From JBKHAJ01 sp964641125 (GTDB lineage Bacteria; Spirochaetota; Spirochaetia; SPDA01; CAZSGZ01), in assembly GCA_964641125.1 (NCBI GenBank), contig CAZXMO010000003.1, forward strand, positions 33,265 through 97,264: DNA of 64,000 bases, in the 5' to 3' direction. A program made the position numbers and the translations under genes. Under the pieces are notes generated by a model that ran no database searches, was not told where the DNA came from, and saw only the letters and a list, made by a program, of their open reading frames with translations. This document shows, one piece after another, positions 48,465-57,305 of the stretch. Within the stretch, counting starts at the first letter, position 1. Each line of letters opens with the position of its first letter.

Positions 48465-50201
48465 TTAACTCAAAACCCCGTCCAGGTAGGCCCGGATCGT
48501 GTCGAGTCGCTGCCGGACCTCTGAAACTCCGGCGTCGAGGTCCTTTCCCTTCCGTGATCTTGCCGAAGCGTAGAACTTGATCTTCGGCTCGGTTCCCGAA
48601 GGGCGCATGGAAATAATCGATTCATCCCGGGTAATGAATTGCAAAACGTTCGACCGGGGCAGATCGATATCCTCTACCCGGCCGTCGGTTTTATATAGAG
48701 CCTTTCCTTCCAGATAGTCTTTGACGGTGGTTACCGGATCGTTCCCTATTTTTTCAGGGGTTTCCGCCCGGAAGGAACGCATGATTTCCTTGATCTTTTT
48801 GCTCCCCTCTTCCCCTTCGAACTTACGGGAGATAAGGATTTCCTCGAAGTAGCCGTGCCGCTTCCACAGCTCCCGCAGGTGATCCATGACGGTACGCCCC
48901 TTCGCTCGGTTGTACAGGGCCATCTCCGCAACCATAGCCGCCGCCCCGACCGCATCCTTGTCCCTGACTTCCGTCCCTACCAGGTAGCCGTAACTCTCCT
49001 CTCCGCCGAAGACATAGCTCCTCGGGGTAGTTTCGAACTCACGGATCTTTCCGGCTATGTACTTGAAGCCGGTCAAAACGTCTTCTACCTCGGCGCCGTA
49101 GGATTCGGCGATGAGCCTCTGCAGCTCGGTGGTGACGATTGTCTTGACGAGGACCGGATGTTCGGGAAGCTTCCCTTTCTCCTCGAGTTGAGAAAAGATG
49201 TAATCACACAGGAGGGCCCCGATCCGGTTACCGCTTAAAAGGGTATACTCACCGCCGTCGGGAACGGCAATACCCAAGCGGTCGCCGTCGGGATCGGTAG
49301 CCATAACCAACTCGGCGTTCTTCTTCTTTGCCAATTCGATGGCCATCTCCAAGGCCTCCGGCTCCTCGGGATTGGGAAACTCCACTGTCGGGAACTCGCC
49401 GTCAGGTTCCCTCTGCTCGGGCACCGTGGTTACCGAGAGTCCCAGCCTTCCTAAGGCCTGTTCCACCGCTTCGGTCCCGGTCCCGTGAAGGGGTGTATAG
49501 ACGACGACCGCCTCCGTTCCGTATTGCTCGAGGATTTCCGGATTGAGGGAGTGGCTCTGGATCATCTCGATGTAGGGCTCGTCGATCTCTTCGTCGATAA
49601 TCTCGAGGAGCCCCTTCTCCTTCGCTTCGCCGGTTTCGAGAAAATCGATCTCGCCGCTGACCTTTCGTACCTCTTCGATTATCCGGGTATCGTGGGGACT
49701 TATTATCTGGGCACCGTCGGACCAGTACACCTTGTAGCCGTTGTACTCCGGCGGATTATGGCTCGCGGTTATAACGATCCCCGCGGTTGCGGAGAGCTTC
49801 CGAACCGCGAAACTGAGCTCCGGTGTTGGGCGAAGGGACGAAAAGAGATACACCTTGATTCCGGCCGCGTTCAAGACCCCGGCCGCCTCCGACGCGAATA
49901 CATCGGAATAGCGCCTTGAATCGTAGGCAATGACCGCGGATCCTTCACCGGTCTGAGAACGGATGTATTCGGCCAAGCCCTTCGTCGCCTTCCGGATAAT
50001 GTAGGTATTCATCCGGTTATATCCGCCTCCGATTTTGCCCCGTATACCTCCGGTCCCGAAGTCGAGCTCGGTATAGAACCGGTCGGAGAGCTCATCCCAT
50101 GCTTCTTCGTTCAAGAGCTCCCTCACCTCACTCCTGAAAGTCTCGTTTTTCTCGAGTTCGATGTACTCGTGTGCTTTTTTTCGGATCGAATCGTCTTTCA
50201 T
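48465..50201 (-). CDS. Phosphoglucomutase/phosphomannomutase (alpha-D-phosphohexomutase)
   Basis: 578 residues, as in the long PgcA-type phospho-sugar mutases. FGTGGIRGKIGGG near residue 48, TASHNPPEYNGYKVYW near residue 143 with the phosphoserine, DPDGDRLGIA for metal binding, and GGEESYGY for sugar binding are all visible; the C-terminal RPSGTEPKIKFY loop binds phosphate. It interconverts hexose 1- and 6-phosphates in the cytoplasm. It lies nine bases after the HAD phosphatase gene in the same operon. Confidence 0.93.
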   Translation of the reverse strand: MKDDSIRKKAHEYIELEKNETFRSEVRELLNEEAWDELSDRFYTELDFGTGGIRGKIGGGYNRMNTYIIRKATKGLAEYIRSQTGEGSAVIAYDSRRYSDVFASEAAGVLNAAGIKVYLFSSLRPTPELSFAVRKLSATAGIVITASHNPPEYNGYKVYWSDGAQIISPHDTRIIEEVRKVSGEIDFLETGEAKEKGLLEIIDEEIDEPYIEMIQSHSLNPEILEQYGTEAVVVYTPLHGTGTEAVEQALGRLGLSVTTVPEQREPDGEFPTVEFPNPEEPEALEMAIELAKKKNAELVMATDPDGDRLGIAVPDGGEYTLLSGNRIGALLCDYIFSQLEEKGKLPEHPVLVKTIVTTELQRLIAESYGAEVEDVLTGFKYIAGKIREFETTPRSYVFGGEESYGYLVGTEVRDKDAVGAAAMVAEMALYNRAKGRTVMDHLRELWKRHGYFEEILISRKFEGEEGSKKIKEIMRSFRAETPEKIGNDPVTTVKDYLEGKALYKTDGRVEDIDLPRSNVLQFITRDESIISMRPSGTEPKIKFYASARSRKGKDLDAGVSEVRQRLDTIRAYLDGVLS

Positions 50202-50209
50202 ACTTTCCC

Positions 50210-50872
50210 CTATTTTAGAATCATTCGGACCGGTATTTCCCGAGGTTCTTCGATAATGAGCTCCGCCCCCTCCCGAAGGAGCTCCTCGGGCGGCCGGAAT
50301 CCCCAGGACACCCCTACGGGAATCATTCCCGCCGCTCGGGCGGTGTGCATGTCTACTGTCGAATCTCCGATGAACAAGACTTTTTTGGGAGGAACTCCCA
50401 TCGATTCCGCGATCTCCAGGGCCGATCGGGGATCCGGCTTCTTGGGTGCGCCGTCGACGGCCCCCCGGACGACCGCGAACCGTTTTCCAGGAAGAATTCT
50501 CTCGACAACCCGGCGTGCCACCGGATCGGCCTTGTTCGAGAGGACCGACATAGGAATCCCTCCTTCCTCGAGCTCGTCGAGCATCGAAAGGATGCCCGGA
50601 TAGGGCCGCGTCTTGATAACCGGTTCCCGGGTGTATCGGCGAAGGAGCTCGGCGGCAAGGGCGTTCACCGTTTCATCACGGCGGCGGTCCTCGGGAAGGG
50701 CCCGCACAATCAGATTCGTCAAACCCCAGCCGACCATATCCCGGTACGCCTCCTCGGCATGCCCGGGAAAGCCGTTGTCCGCAAGAACGGCGTTGGTTAC
50801 GTCGGTAAGGTCCGCCAAGGTGTCCGCCAGAGTTCCGTCCAGATCGAAGATTATTGCTCGAGGTCCGTTCAT
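50210..50872 (-). CDS. HAD-family phosphatase (phosphoglycolate phosphatase-like)
   Basis: 220 residues. It has the four HAD motifs: IIFDLDGTLADT with the nucleophile aspartate, SNK near residue 108, a lysine in APKKPDPRSA, and FIGDSTVD. The cap domain of the Gph/PGP type lies after motif one. The ATG at 50872 begins at the domain start, with the leader between it and a promoter at 50889-50917. It heads an operon with the phosphohexomutase. A general sugar-phosphate phosphatase is an alternative. Confidence 0.87.
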   Translation of the reverse strand: MNGPRAIIFDLDGTLADTLADLTDVTNAVLADNGFPGHAEEAYRDMVGWGLTNLIVRALPEDRRRDETVNALAAELLRRYTREPVIKTRPYPGILSMLDELEEGGIPMSVLSNKADPVARRVVERILPGKRFAVVRGAVDGAPKKPDPRSALEIAESMGVPPKKVLFIGDSTVDMHTARAAGMIPVGVSWGFRPPEELLREGAELIIEEPREIPVRMILK

Positions 50873-50888
50873 TTTTCCCACATTAAAG

Positions 50889-50917
50889 AAAATAGTTACA
50901 CACCATGAAAGAGTCAA
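50889..50917 (-). promoter_or_regulatory. Promoter of the HAD phosphatase-phosphohexomutase unit
   Basis: In the minus direction: TTGACT (50917-50912), 17 bases, TATTTT (50894-50889). Expected start near 50882, ten bases before the ATG at 50872. Confidence 0.55.
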
Positions 50918-50967
50918 CAGGACAAGCCGAGGTGACGCGGCCGGTAAAAACCGATAGAGTAATCCCT

Positions 50968-52068
50968 ATGAAACTGCGTGTCCTTTTCTTAGAACCCTTC
51001 TACGGGGGGTCTCACAGAGCCTTTGCCGACGGACTTGTTTCTTTTTCACGTCACCACATCGATCTGGTGACCCTCCCGGCCCGGTTTTGGAAGTGGCGGA
51101 TGCGCGGCGCCGCGCTTCATTTCGTCCGCACCGTCCCGGCCCCCGAGCTCTACGACCTGATAATCGTCTCCGATCTCATGTCGCTGTCGGACCTCAAGAG
51201 CTTGTGGGGAAGCCGGTGTCCGGCGAGTATCGTTTATTTCCACGAGAGCCAGCTCTCCTATCCCCTGCCCCCGGGAGAGCGGATGGATTACCATTTCGGA
51301 TTCACCGACATCACTTCCTGCCTGACAGCTGATAAAATCGTATTCAACTCCCGTTTCCACTATTCGCGCTTCTTCGAGGAGCTGCCCAAATTCATCAGGA
51401 AGATGCCGGAGTTCAAACCGACGTGGGTACCCGAAGAGATAGAGCCCAAGAGTGTGATTCTCTACCCGGGGTGCGATTTCGGTCTTTCCGGCGGCACCGA
51501 GCCTTCAGGCCACACCGGCGGTCCCCTTATCGTATGGAACCACCGGTGGGAGTTCGACAAGAATCCGGGGCTTTTCTTCGATGTTCTCTACCGAGCCGCC
51601 GAGGCGGGATTAGACTTCCAATTGGCTCTCCTGGGAGAGAATTTCCAGACGGTGCCGAAGCCTTTTTTAGAGGCGAAGGACCGGCTCGGGGACCGCCTAC
51701 TTCACTACGGCTATGTGGAAGACCGGAAGGCTTATATGCAAATCCTCGAAGAAGCCGACATCGTTATAAGTACTTCCATCCAGGAGAACTTCGGCTATTC
51801 CGTAGTCGAAGCGATACGGGCGGGGTGCTATCCCCTCCTCCCCGAACGGCTCTCCTATCCGGAGATACTACCCGAAGAATATCATGACCGCTGCCTCTAT
51901 GCCGGCGAAGCGGAACTCCTAGAAAAGCTCTTCGCCCTGCTCGGAGATGAAAAAGTCCCGAACCTCCGGGAGCTCTCGAGCTCTATGGACCGCTTCGATT
52001 GGAAGACCATGGCCCCCCTCTACGACGAGCTCTTCGAAGGCACCGCGGCGGAGGGTTCGAATGGGTAA
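50968..52068 (+). CDS. DUF3524-type glycosyltransferase, probable tRNA-queuosine mannosyltransferase homologue
   Basis: 366 residues from the ATG at 50968. The start LRVLFLEPFYGGSHRAFADGL and the following HHIDLVTLPARFWKWRMRGAAL are characteristic of the GTDC1/QTMAN family, whose animal member adds mannose to queuosine in tRNA-Asp. The C-terminal GT-B half has WNHRWEFDKNP and STSIQENFGYSVVEA for the sugar nucleotide. An upstream ATG at 50905 is possible. It overlaps the RNA methyltransferase gene by eight bases, which supports an RNA-modification role. Bacterial function is inferred. Confidence 0.75.
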   Translation: MKLRVLFLEPFYGGSHRAFADGLVSFSRHHIDLVTLPARFWKWRMRGAALHFVRTVPAPELYDLIIVSDLMSLSDLKSLWGSRCPASIVYFHESQLSYPLPPGERMDYHFGFTDITSCLTADKIVFNSRFHYSRFFEELPKFIRKMPEFKPTWVPEEIEPKSVILYPGCDFGLSGGTEPSGHTGGPLIVWNHRWEFDKNPGLFFDVLYRAAEAGLDFQLALLGENFQTVPKPFLEAKDRLGDRLLHYGYVEDRKAYMQILEEADIVISTSIQENFGYSVVEAIRAGCYPLLPERLSYPEILPEEYHDRCLYAGEAELLEKLFALLGDEKVPNLRELSSSMDRFDWKTMAPLYDELFEGTAAEGSNG

Positions 52069-52876
52069 GACCCCCAAGGGAGCCGAGGGATTCGAGCGGT
52101 TCTACCGGGAGATGTACGGGGTGCGATGGCCCGCCATGAAAACGGCCCTCCTCGAGGAACCGAAGCGGATCCCCTACTCCGAGGGCCTTCTCAAGCCCTA
52201 CTTTCTCGATTACGGGTCCTACCTCGCCGCCCGGGCGGTGGAACCGGAACAGGGTGATTCGATTCTCGATATGTGCGCGGCCCCCGGGGGAAAGAGCCTG
52301 ATCCTCGCCGCGGCACTCGGGGGAAAGGGTAATCTTACCAGCAACGATCGATCGGCGGCCCGGAGAAGGCGGCTCATAAACGTTCTCGACGAGCACCTGC
52401 CGGCGGAATCTCGGCGAACGGTGAGAGTAACAGGCCACGACGCGGCGCGGTGGTGTCTCTATGAACAGGATGCCTACGACAAGGTTCTCCTCGACGCTCC
52501 CTGCTCTTCGGAACGTCATCTTCTTCATTCTCCCAAGCACCTTGCCGGATGGTCCCCCGCTAGAACCCGACACCTTGCCCAACAGGCCTACGCCTTCCTG
52601 GTTTCGGCGCTCAGAACCGCTAAACCCGGCGGTATCCTGGTATACAGCACCTGTACAATATCGGTACGGGAGAACGATGAGGTACTCGCCAAACTTTTTG
52701 CAAAATATCCCGATGCGGCGAAAATTGTACCTGTGTCGATCGAGGAGGGAAGCTCGACAGCTTACGGTCGGTTGATTCTTCCCGATGCGGATGGGGGTAT
52801 GGGACCTATGTATATAGCATGTCTCAGGAAGCGCCCAGCGGGCGGGTCCGACGAACCGGAGAGAGCTGAAAATTGA
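52061..52876 (+). CDS. RsmB/NOP2/NSUN-family RNA cytosine-5 methyltransferase
   Basis: 271 residues. The SAM-binding DMCAAPGGKS, then DAPCSSERHL with the first catalytic cysteine and YSTCTISVRENDEVL with the second, are the classic NSUN motifs. It is shorter than RsmB or RsmF because it lacks the N-terminal NusB-like and C-terminal PUA domains. It methylates C5 of cytosine in rRNA or tRNA. The ATG at 52061 overlaps the preceding glycosyltransferase gene. Its last 53 bases overlap the convergent gene at 52824. Confidence 0.88.
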   Translation: MGKTPKGAEGFERFYREMYGVRWPAMKTALLEEPKRIPYSEGLLKPYFLDYGSYLAARAVEPEQGDSILDMCAAPGGKSLILAAALGGKGNLTSNDRSAARRRRLINVLDEHLPAESRRTVRVTGHDAARWCLYEQDAYDKVLLDAPCSSERHLLHSPKHLAGWSPARTRHLAQQAYAFLVSALRTAKPGGILVYSTCTISVRENDEVLAKLFAKYPDAAKIVPVSIEEGSSTAYGRLILPDADGGMGPMYIACLRKRPAGGSDEPERAEN

Positions 52877-53381
52877 CTCCCGTCTTGACGCTCGTGGCGG
52901 TGTTGATCCAGCCGGGGGAGCCGATCAGAAGGTCCTGCTGAAGATAGAAGAACCACGCCATAAAATCGTGGACCCTCAAGCGGAATCCCCCTCTCAAGGA
53001 AGGGCCCATGAAGAATCTCAAGCCCGCTTCGTTGTAGAGAGGGTCAGGCTCCGGATTGAGGACAAAAACCGGGTTGATCCCTACCCCCACGAAGAATATC
53101 GGGTTGGAGTTGCCGAAGAAAAAATCTATCCCTCCGTAGACGGGCAAGTAGAATCGGGGCCTCTCCACCGGTCCCCGAACCGGCCATAGAGCAAAGTCGA
53201 AACCGAAATTCAGTTCCATTCCACGGGCAAGGACAATGTGGAACGCCGCGTGTGTCGCGAGGTAGATTTCGGCGTAATTGAATGTAGAAAAGCCGAGACC
53301 TACGGAAATCGAAGAGCCCATTGCCGGAACGGCCGCGACGACGAGGATTATAATGAAAACCCCGAGGACCGCCCGTTTCAT
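52824..53381 (-). CDS. Exported, probable outer-membrane beta-barrel-like protein
   Basis: 185 residues, not assigned to a family. A signal sequence (KRAVLGVFIIILVVAAVPAMGS, residues 2-23) is followed by alternating hydrophobic/aromatic strands with many Gly, Phe and Tyr, such as VGLGFSTFNYAEIYLA and a terminal stretch with KTGVNFQLS. This suggests a small barrel in the outer envelope. The ATG overlaps the glyA stop (ATGA), so it is probably co-transcribed with glyA. The last 53 bases overlap the RNA methyltransferase gene on the other strand. Confidence 0.65.
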   Translation of the reverse strand: MKRAVLGVFIIILVVAAVPAMGSSISVGLGFSTFNYAEIYLATHAAFHIVLARGMELNFGFDFALWPVRGPVERPRFYLPVYGGIDFFFGNSNPIFFVGVGINPVFVLNPEPDPLYNEAGLRFFMGPSLRGGFRLRVHDFMAWFFYLQQDLLIGSPGWINTATSVKTGVNFQLSPVRRTRPLGAS

Positions 53382-54868
53382 ATTGCGTTTCTCAAAAAAT
53401 CCAGATCTATTCCCGGATAGACCGGAAACCGATCGAGAAGTTTCTGGACCCGCCCCCGCGCCGATTCCCGTATTCCCTCGTCGAGGACGTACTTGGACGA
53501 TTTCTTGCCGTTGCGGGAGAGAGACCGGGTCTTCGTTATCACAGCGGAGAGGACCTCGGCGATCTCGTCCATCTCTTCCAACCCCATGCCGAGGGTGGTC
53601 ACCGCGGGAGTACCTATTCTCAGCCCGCTGGTGTACCAGGGACCGTTGGGGTCGTAGGGGATGGAGTTTCGATTCAAGGTTATCCCGCACTCCCTCATGG
53701 CCGATTCAGCCTGCCGTCCGTTCAACCCGAAGGGGCGTACGTCGATAAGCATCAGGTGATTGTCGGTACCGCCGGTGACGAGCTCGATTCCCCGCTTCAT
53801 AAGAGAAGCGGCCAACCCCTTCGCGTTCTCGATGATACGCTTCGCGTACTCCCGGTACTCCGGGGTATTGGCCTCGGTCATGGCCACCGCTTTCGCCGCG
53901 AGGATGTGGGGAAGCGGTCCGCCGATAACCAAGGGGCATCCCTTATTGACGGCGTCTTTGAACTCTTCGGTACACAGAATCAATCCTCCCCGCGGACCCC
54001 GCAGGGTCTTGTGGGTAGTGGCGGTAATCACGTCGGCGTAGGGGACGGGATCGAACACCCCGGTCAGGGCCTTGCCGGCGACCAGACCGCCGAAGTGGGC
54101 CATGTCGACCATGAGAACGGCGTTCACGGTATCGGCTATTTCCCGCATCCGTTTAAAATCGATAAGCCGAGGATAAGCGCTGTATCCGGTCAGGAGAATG
54201 AGGGGCTCGATCTCTCTCACCTGTTTTTCCAATTCGTCGTAATCGATGAGCCCGGTCTGCCTGCTTACTCCGTACGAGTGGGCGTCGAACATCCGGGCGG
54301 ATATATTGTGCCGGTATCCGTGGGTCAGGTGTCCCCCGGAATAATAGTCCATGCCCAGGAGACGCTGATTACCGCTCAACTTTCTGAGCTCACTCCAGTC
54401 CGCATCCGTGAGTTTCGAGGGGTTCATCTCCCCGACCTTCTCGAAAAAGGGAAGCTCCACCCGAGTATGGAGTATTGCCCAGTAGGCCATAAGGTTGGCA
54501 TCGGCACCGCTGTGGGGCTGCACATAGGCATGCTCACACCCGAACAGCTTCATCGCCTCGGTGGCGGCATGCTCCTCTACGGCATCTACGTTGTTACATC
54601 CGGCATAGAACCGGTGGTGCGGGTACCCCTCGGCGTACTTGTCGGTGAGCAGGTTCGCCATGGCCGCTTGAGAAGCGACACTGGTATAGTTCTCGCTCGC
54701 GATGAGCTTGAGATTACTCCGCTGATCGGCCAATTCCTGGATAACGGCCCCTGCGATTTTTGGGGATACCTCCGCTATTTTGGAAATATTCGCGAGATAG
54801 ACGACAAAGTCGGTATCGACCGATTCCGGCGTTTTCTGCTTGAGATAGCTATCTACAAGGTTAGTCAC
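53378..54868 (-). CDS. glyA: Serine hydroxymethyltransferase (long, spirochaete-like form)
   Basis: 496 residues, against about 417 in E. coli. An N-terminal extension (residues 1-45) precedes LKLIASENYTS, and an internal insertion carries EVGEMNPSKLTDADW-like sequence. The PLP lysine is in ITATTHKTLRGPRGG. It makes glycine and methylene-tetrahydrofolate from serine. The start is the GTG at 54868 after CAGGAG. A strong promoter with a palindrome in its spacer lies 49-77 bases upstream. Glycine supply could feed the glycine reductase system, but no direct link is shown. Confidence 0.94.
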   Translation of the reverse strand: MTNLVDSYLKQKTPESVDTDFVVYLANISKIAEVSPKIAGAVIQELADQRSNLKLIASENYTSVASQAAMANLLTDKYAEGYPHHRFYAGCNNVDAVEEHAATEAMKLFGCEHAYVQPHSGADANLMAYWAILHTRVELPFFEKVGEMNPSKLTDADWSELRKLSGNQRLLGMDYYSGGHLTHGYRHNISARMFDAHSYGVSRQTGLIDYDELEKQVREIEPLILLTGYSAYPRLIDFKRMREIADTVNAVLMVDMAHFGGLVAGKALTGVFDPVPYADVITATTHKTLRGPRGGLILCTEEFKDAVNKGCPLVIGGPLPHILAAKAVAMTEANTPEYREYAKRIIENAKGLAASLMKRGIELVTGGTDNHLMLIDVRPFGLNGRQAESAMRECGITLNRNSIPYDPNGPWYTSGLRIGTPAVTTLGMGLEEMDEIAEVLSAVITKTRSLSRNGKKSSKYVLDEGIRESARGRVQKLLDRFPVYPGIDLDFLRNAI

Positions 54869-54916
54869 TTTTTTATCTCCTGAACATTGACTCGTTTGTA
54901 CTGGCGTTGGATGTCT

Positions 54917-54945
54917 ATAGTATAGGGATTAGAAATCCCTTTCAA
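54917..54945 (-). promoter_or_regulatory. glyA promoter with a palindrome between -35 and -10
   Basis: In the minus direction: TTGAAA (54945-54940), 17 bases, TACTAT (54922-54917). Within the spacer GGGATT and AATCCC form a perfect six-base inverted repeat around three bases (54925-54939), a good position for a repressor. Expected start near 54910. Confidence 0.65.
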
Positions 54946-55907
54946 GACTTTTTCTTCCTTCTTGGCGGGGCAAACTGCTTCAAACGGGCCTCGATGAGGG
55001 CCAGCTCTTCCTCGAGGGGAAAGAGGAAAGAATTACTCAGTCCTCTCAGGTGCGAAGGTTCGAGGATCCTTCGGGTCCTCTCCTCGAACTCTTCGAAAAT
55101 ACGGTGGATCATTTCGATATTACCCGCCAGTTTTTTGAGATGGATTTCCCCCTCCCTCAGATCTGCGCACGGATATGTTCGCTCCTGGAGCTCAGTAAGT
55201 GCTTCCCTGGTTTCACGAACCCTTCTCCACGAATCCTCGGTGATACCTTCGATATCCTTCAAGAAAAGATCCACCTCTTTTGAGGCCTTGTATACGGAAA
55301 AATCCCGGGCGGTCTCGGCGCCTATAATTCGATGAAGCATCCGCAGCCATGGACGTCGGGGCTCTTCGATAAAAACGATCGAATCATCCCCCGGACGGGC
55401 TGTGACCACATCGGTATCAAATCGTTCTTCGATATATCCCGCGATCTCTTCTGTTGTGCCGATGTTTCCCCCGGCTCGGGTTTTCAGAAGCATAAGAGGG
55501 CCTCCATCGGTGTAGAGGGAGAAAAGATCCTCGAGTATCTCGTCTAGCAGCTGCCTTCCCCCTATCGCCGCCGGATCGAGCTTCGGGACCATCGAATCGT
55601 TCGAACCGATACCCATATACTCGAAACATCCGGATTCTATGACGAGGTCGCTGAGGATCCGGGGATCGACAACCGGCAGAAACGACACCCCTTCGGTCCC
55701 GCTTTTCTTAAGGAGACCTTGTACACACTCTTCGGGATACTTGTAGGACGATCCGAATCTGGATCCCAGGGTCCACGGGTAGAATCTGCTCCACTCGATC
55801 CCCCAGGCATCCGCCCCGAGGGCTTTGAAAAAGCCGGGGAGCTTGGCAAGAAAATCGGGCTCCCCGGGAAATCGATCCATATACAGGATAAACGTCTTTA
55901 CTCCCAC
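54942..55907 (-). CDS. Hypothetical protein, possible glycoside-hydrolase-like barrel with C-terminal helices
   Basis: 321 residues, not recognised. The first 130 residues (TFILYMDRFPGEPDFLAKL, then GADAWGIEWSRFYPWTLG) have a TIM-barrel flavour. The last 130 are charged and helical, probably coiled coil, ending in a basic tail. No signal peptide. The start is a GTG at 55907, whose promoter -10 box is only seven bases upstream, suggesting a leaderless message. It is divergent from the DUF1015 gene. Its stop lies inside the -35 box of glyA, whose promoter points the same way. Confidence 0.6.
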   Translation of the reverse strand: MGVKTFILYMDRFPGEPDFLAKLPGFFKALGADAWGIEWSRFYPWTLGSRFGSSYKYPEECVQGLLKKSGTEGVSFLPVVDPRILSDLVIESGCFEYMGIGSNDSMVPKLDPAAIGGRQLLDEILEDLFSLYTDGGPLMLLKTRAGGNIGTTEEIAGYIEERFDTDVVTARPGDDSIVFIEEPRRPWLRMLHRIIGAETARDFSVYKASKEVDLFLKDIEGITEDSWRRVRETREALTELQERTYPCADLREGEIHLKKLAGNIEMIHRIFEEFEERTRRILEPSHLRGLSNSFLFPLEEELALIEARLKQFAPPRRKKKS

Positions 55908-55913
55908 CCGTAT

Positions 55914-55942
55914 ATTCTACATTCTATTGAATCCTTTTCAAA
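55914..55942 (-). promoter_or_regulatory. Promoter of the hypothetical gene at 54942-55907
   Basis: In the minus direction: TTGAAA (55942-55937), 17 bases, TAGAAT (55919-55914). The start of transcription is expected at or next to the GTG initiation codon. It overlaps the plus-strand promoter at 55928-55956. Confidence 0.55.
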
Positions 55943-55956
55943 GTCATTGTATAAAA
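55928..55956 (+). promoter_or_regulatory. Promoter of the DUF1015 gene
   Basis: TTGAAT (55928-55933), 17 bases, TATAAA (55951-55956). AAGGAGG lies at 55964-55970, before the ATG at 55974. The leader is short, about ten bases, so transcription would start at or near the ribosome-binding site. Confidence 0.6.
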
Positions 55957-55973
55957 AACCCCAAGGAGGAACC

Positions 55974-57299
55974 ATGAAGGCCGAAGAAACATTGCGAAGT
56001 ATCGGACTGAAAATACCCGAGATCCACCTGCCCGCGAGCCGGGTCGATCTGAAGAAATGGGCGGTCATAGCCTGCGATCAGTTTACCTCCGAACCCTCCT
56101 ACTGGCGGGAGGTGGAACGGATCGTTGATGGTGAACCCTCGACATATCACATGATTCTTCCCGAATCCGACCTCGAGTCTCCCGAAAAAGATGCGAAAAT
56201 CGACAGGATCCGGAAAACCATGGAGTATTACCGCAGTGAGGATATCCTCGTTTCAGCGGGGTCCGGGGGCATGCTGGTAAAGCGCTCGACTCCCTTTTCT
56301 CCCGACAGGTGGGGCCTCGTCGCCGCCCTGGACTTGGAGCACTACGATTTTACGCCGGGGTCGGTAAGTCTCATCCGGGCTACCGAAAAAACCATCCTTG
56401 AGCGAATTCCTCCCCGCAGAGCGATCCGGGAGGACGCCGTCTTCGAGCTACCCCACATCATGGTACTCATCGACGATCCTGAGCACACCGTAATCCGTCC
56501 TCTCGCGGATGCATACGGCGATTTAGAGGAAAAGTATTCTTTTCCCCTCATGCTCGGGGGAGGACACGTATCCGGGTTCTTTCTCCCCCCCGGGAAGGCG
56601 TGGGAACAGATCGGCGGAGCCCTCACAGCCCTCGCCGATCCGGCTGATTTCGAGTCTAAATACGGTGCTACCAATCCCCTTCTTTTCGCCATGGGAGACG
56701 GCAATCACTCCCTTGCCACCGCTAAGACGGTGTGGGAAGACCTCAAGGAATCCCTACCCGGGGGTGTTTTCGAGGAACATCCGGCTCGTTGGGCCTTGGT
56801 GGAAATCGTTAATCTCTACGACCCGGGCCTCGTCTTCCACCCTATTCACCGCATCCTCTCACGTATCCGGACGGAGTCGCTGATGGAGGCTTTCGAATCG
56901 GCGGGCTGGAAGATCACCCAACTCTCCTACGGCACCTCCCTTCCCGGACCTGCCGCCGAGGATTCGCATACCGCCGTTGTCCATACCGGAGGAAACCGCT
57001 ACGGACTCGAACTAGTCGAGCCGCGGCTCGATTTCCCCGTAGAGTCGATCGACGCCGTCTTGAACGCATATATGGAATCCGAACCCGGGTCGCATATCGA
57101 CTATGTTCATGACGAGGAGACCGTCCGTGAGGCCGGATCAAAGGACGACGGCGCCGGATTCTTTCTGCCCGATTTCCCCAAGGATGAGTTGTTTCCCGCG
57201 GTTGTTTCCAAGGGAGCCCTTCCCCGAAAATCCTTTTCCCTGGGACATTCCCGGGAGAAGCGGTACTATCTGGAGGCTCGAAAGATTACTCGGGAATAA
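55974..57299 (+). CDS. DUF1015-family protein (SerK-like)
   Basis: 441 residues of the DUF1015 family, which includes archaeal ADP-dependent free-serine kinase SerK and other proteins of unknown role. Characteristic are WAVIACDQFTSEP near residue 24, LFAMGDGNHSLATAK near residue 240 and a C-terminal HSREKRYYLEA tail. The HSL/DGNHS region contains SerK active-site residues. The ATG at 55974 follows AAGGAGG; sequence upstream belongs to the divergent gene. Serine phosphorylation here would be inference. It lies one gene away from glyA, a serine-using enzyme. Confidence 0.8.
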   Translation: MKAEETLRSIGLKIPEIHLPASRVDLKKWAVIACDQFTSEPSYWREVERIVDGEPSTYHMILPESDLESPEKDAKIDRIRKTMEYYRSEDILVSAGSGGMLVKRSTPFSPDRWGLVAALDLEHYDFTPGSVSLIRATEKTILERIPPRRAIREDAVFELPHIMVLIDDPEHTVIRPLADAYGDLEEKYSFPLMLGGGHVSGFFLPPGKAWEQIGGALTALADPADFESKYGATNPLLFAMGDGNHSLATAKTVWEDLKESLPGGVFEEHPARWALVEIVNLYDPGLVFHPIHRILSRIRTESLMEAFESAGWKITQLSYGTSLPGPAAEDSHTAVVHTGGNRYGLELVEPRLDFPVESIDAVLNAYMESEPGSHIDYVHDEETVREAGSKDDGAGFFLPDFPKDELFPAVVSKGALPRKSFSLGHSREKRYYLEARKITRE

Positions 57300-57305
57300 A
57301 GGTGC

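Noticed and set aside
53756..54883. Plus-strand frame of 375 codons opposite glyA
   Set aside because: It is a shadow of glyA; SHMT motifs on the minus strand are unambiguous.
54925..54939. The glyA spacer palindrome considered as a plus-strand terminator because T-rich sequence follows
   Set aside because: No plus-strand gene ends just upstream, and it lies precisely between matching -35 and -10 boxes on the minus strand.
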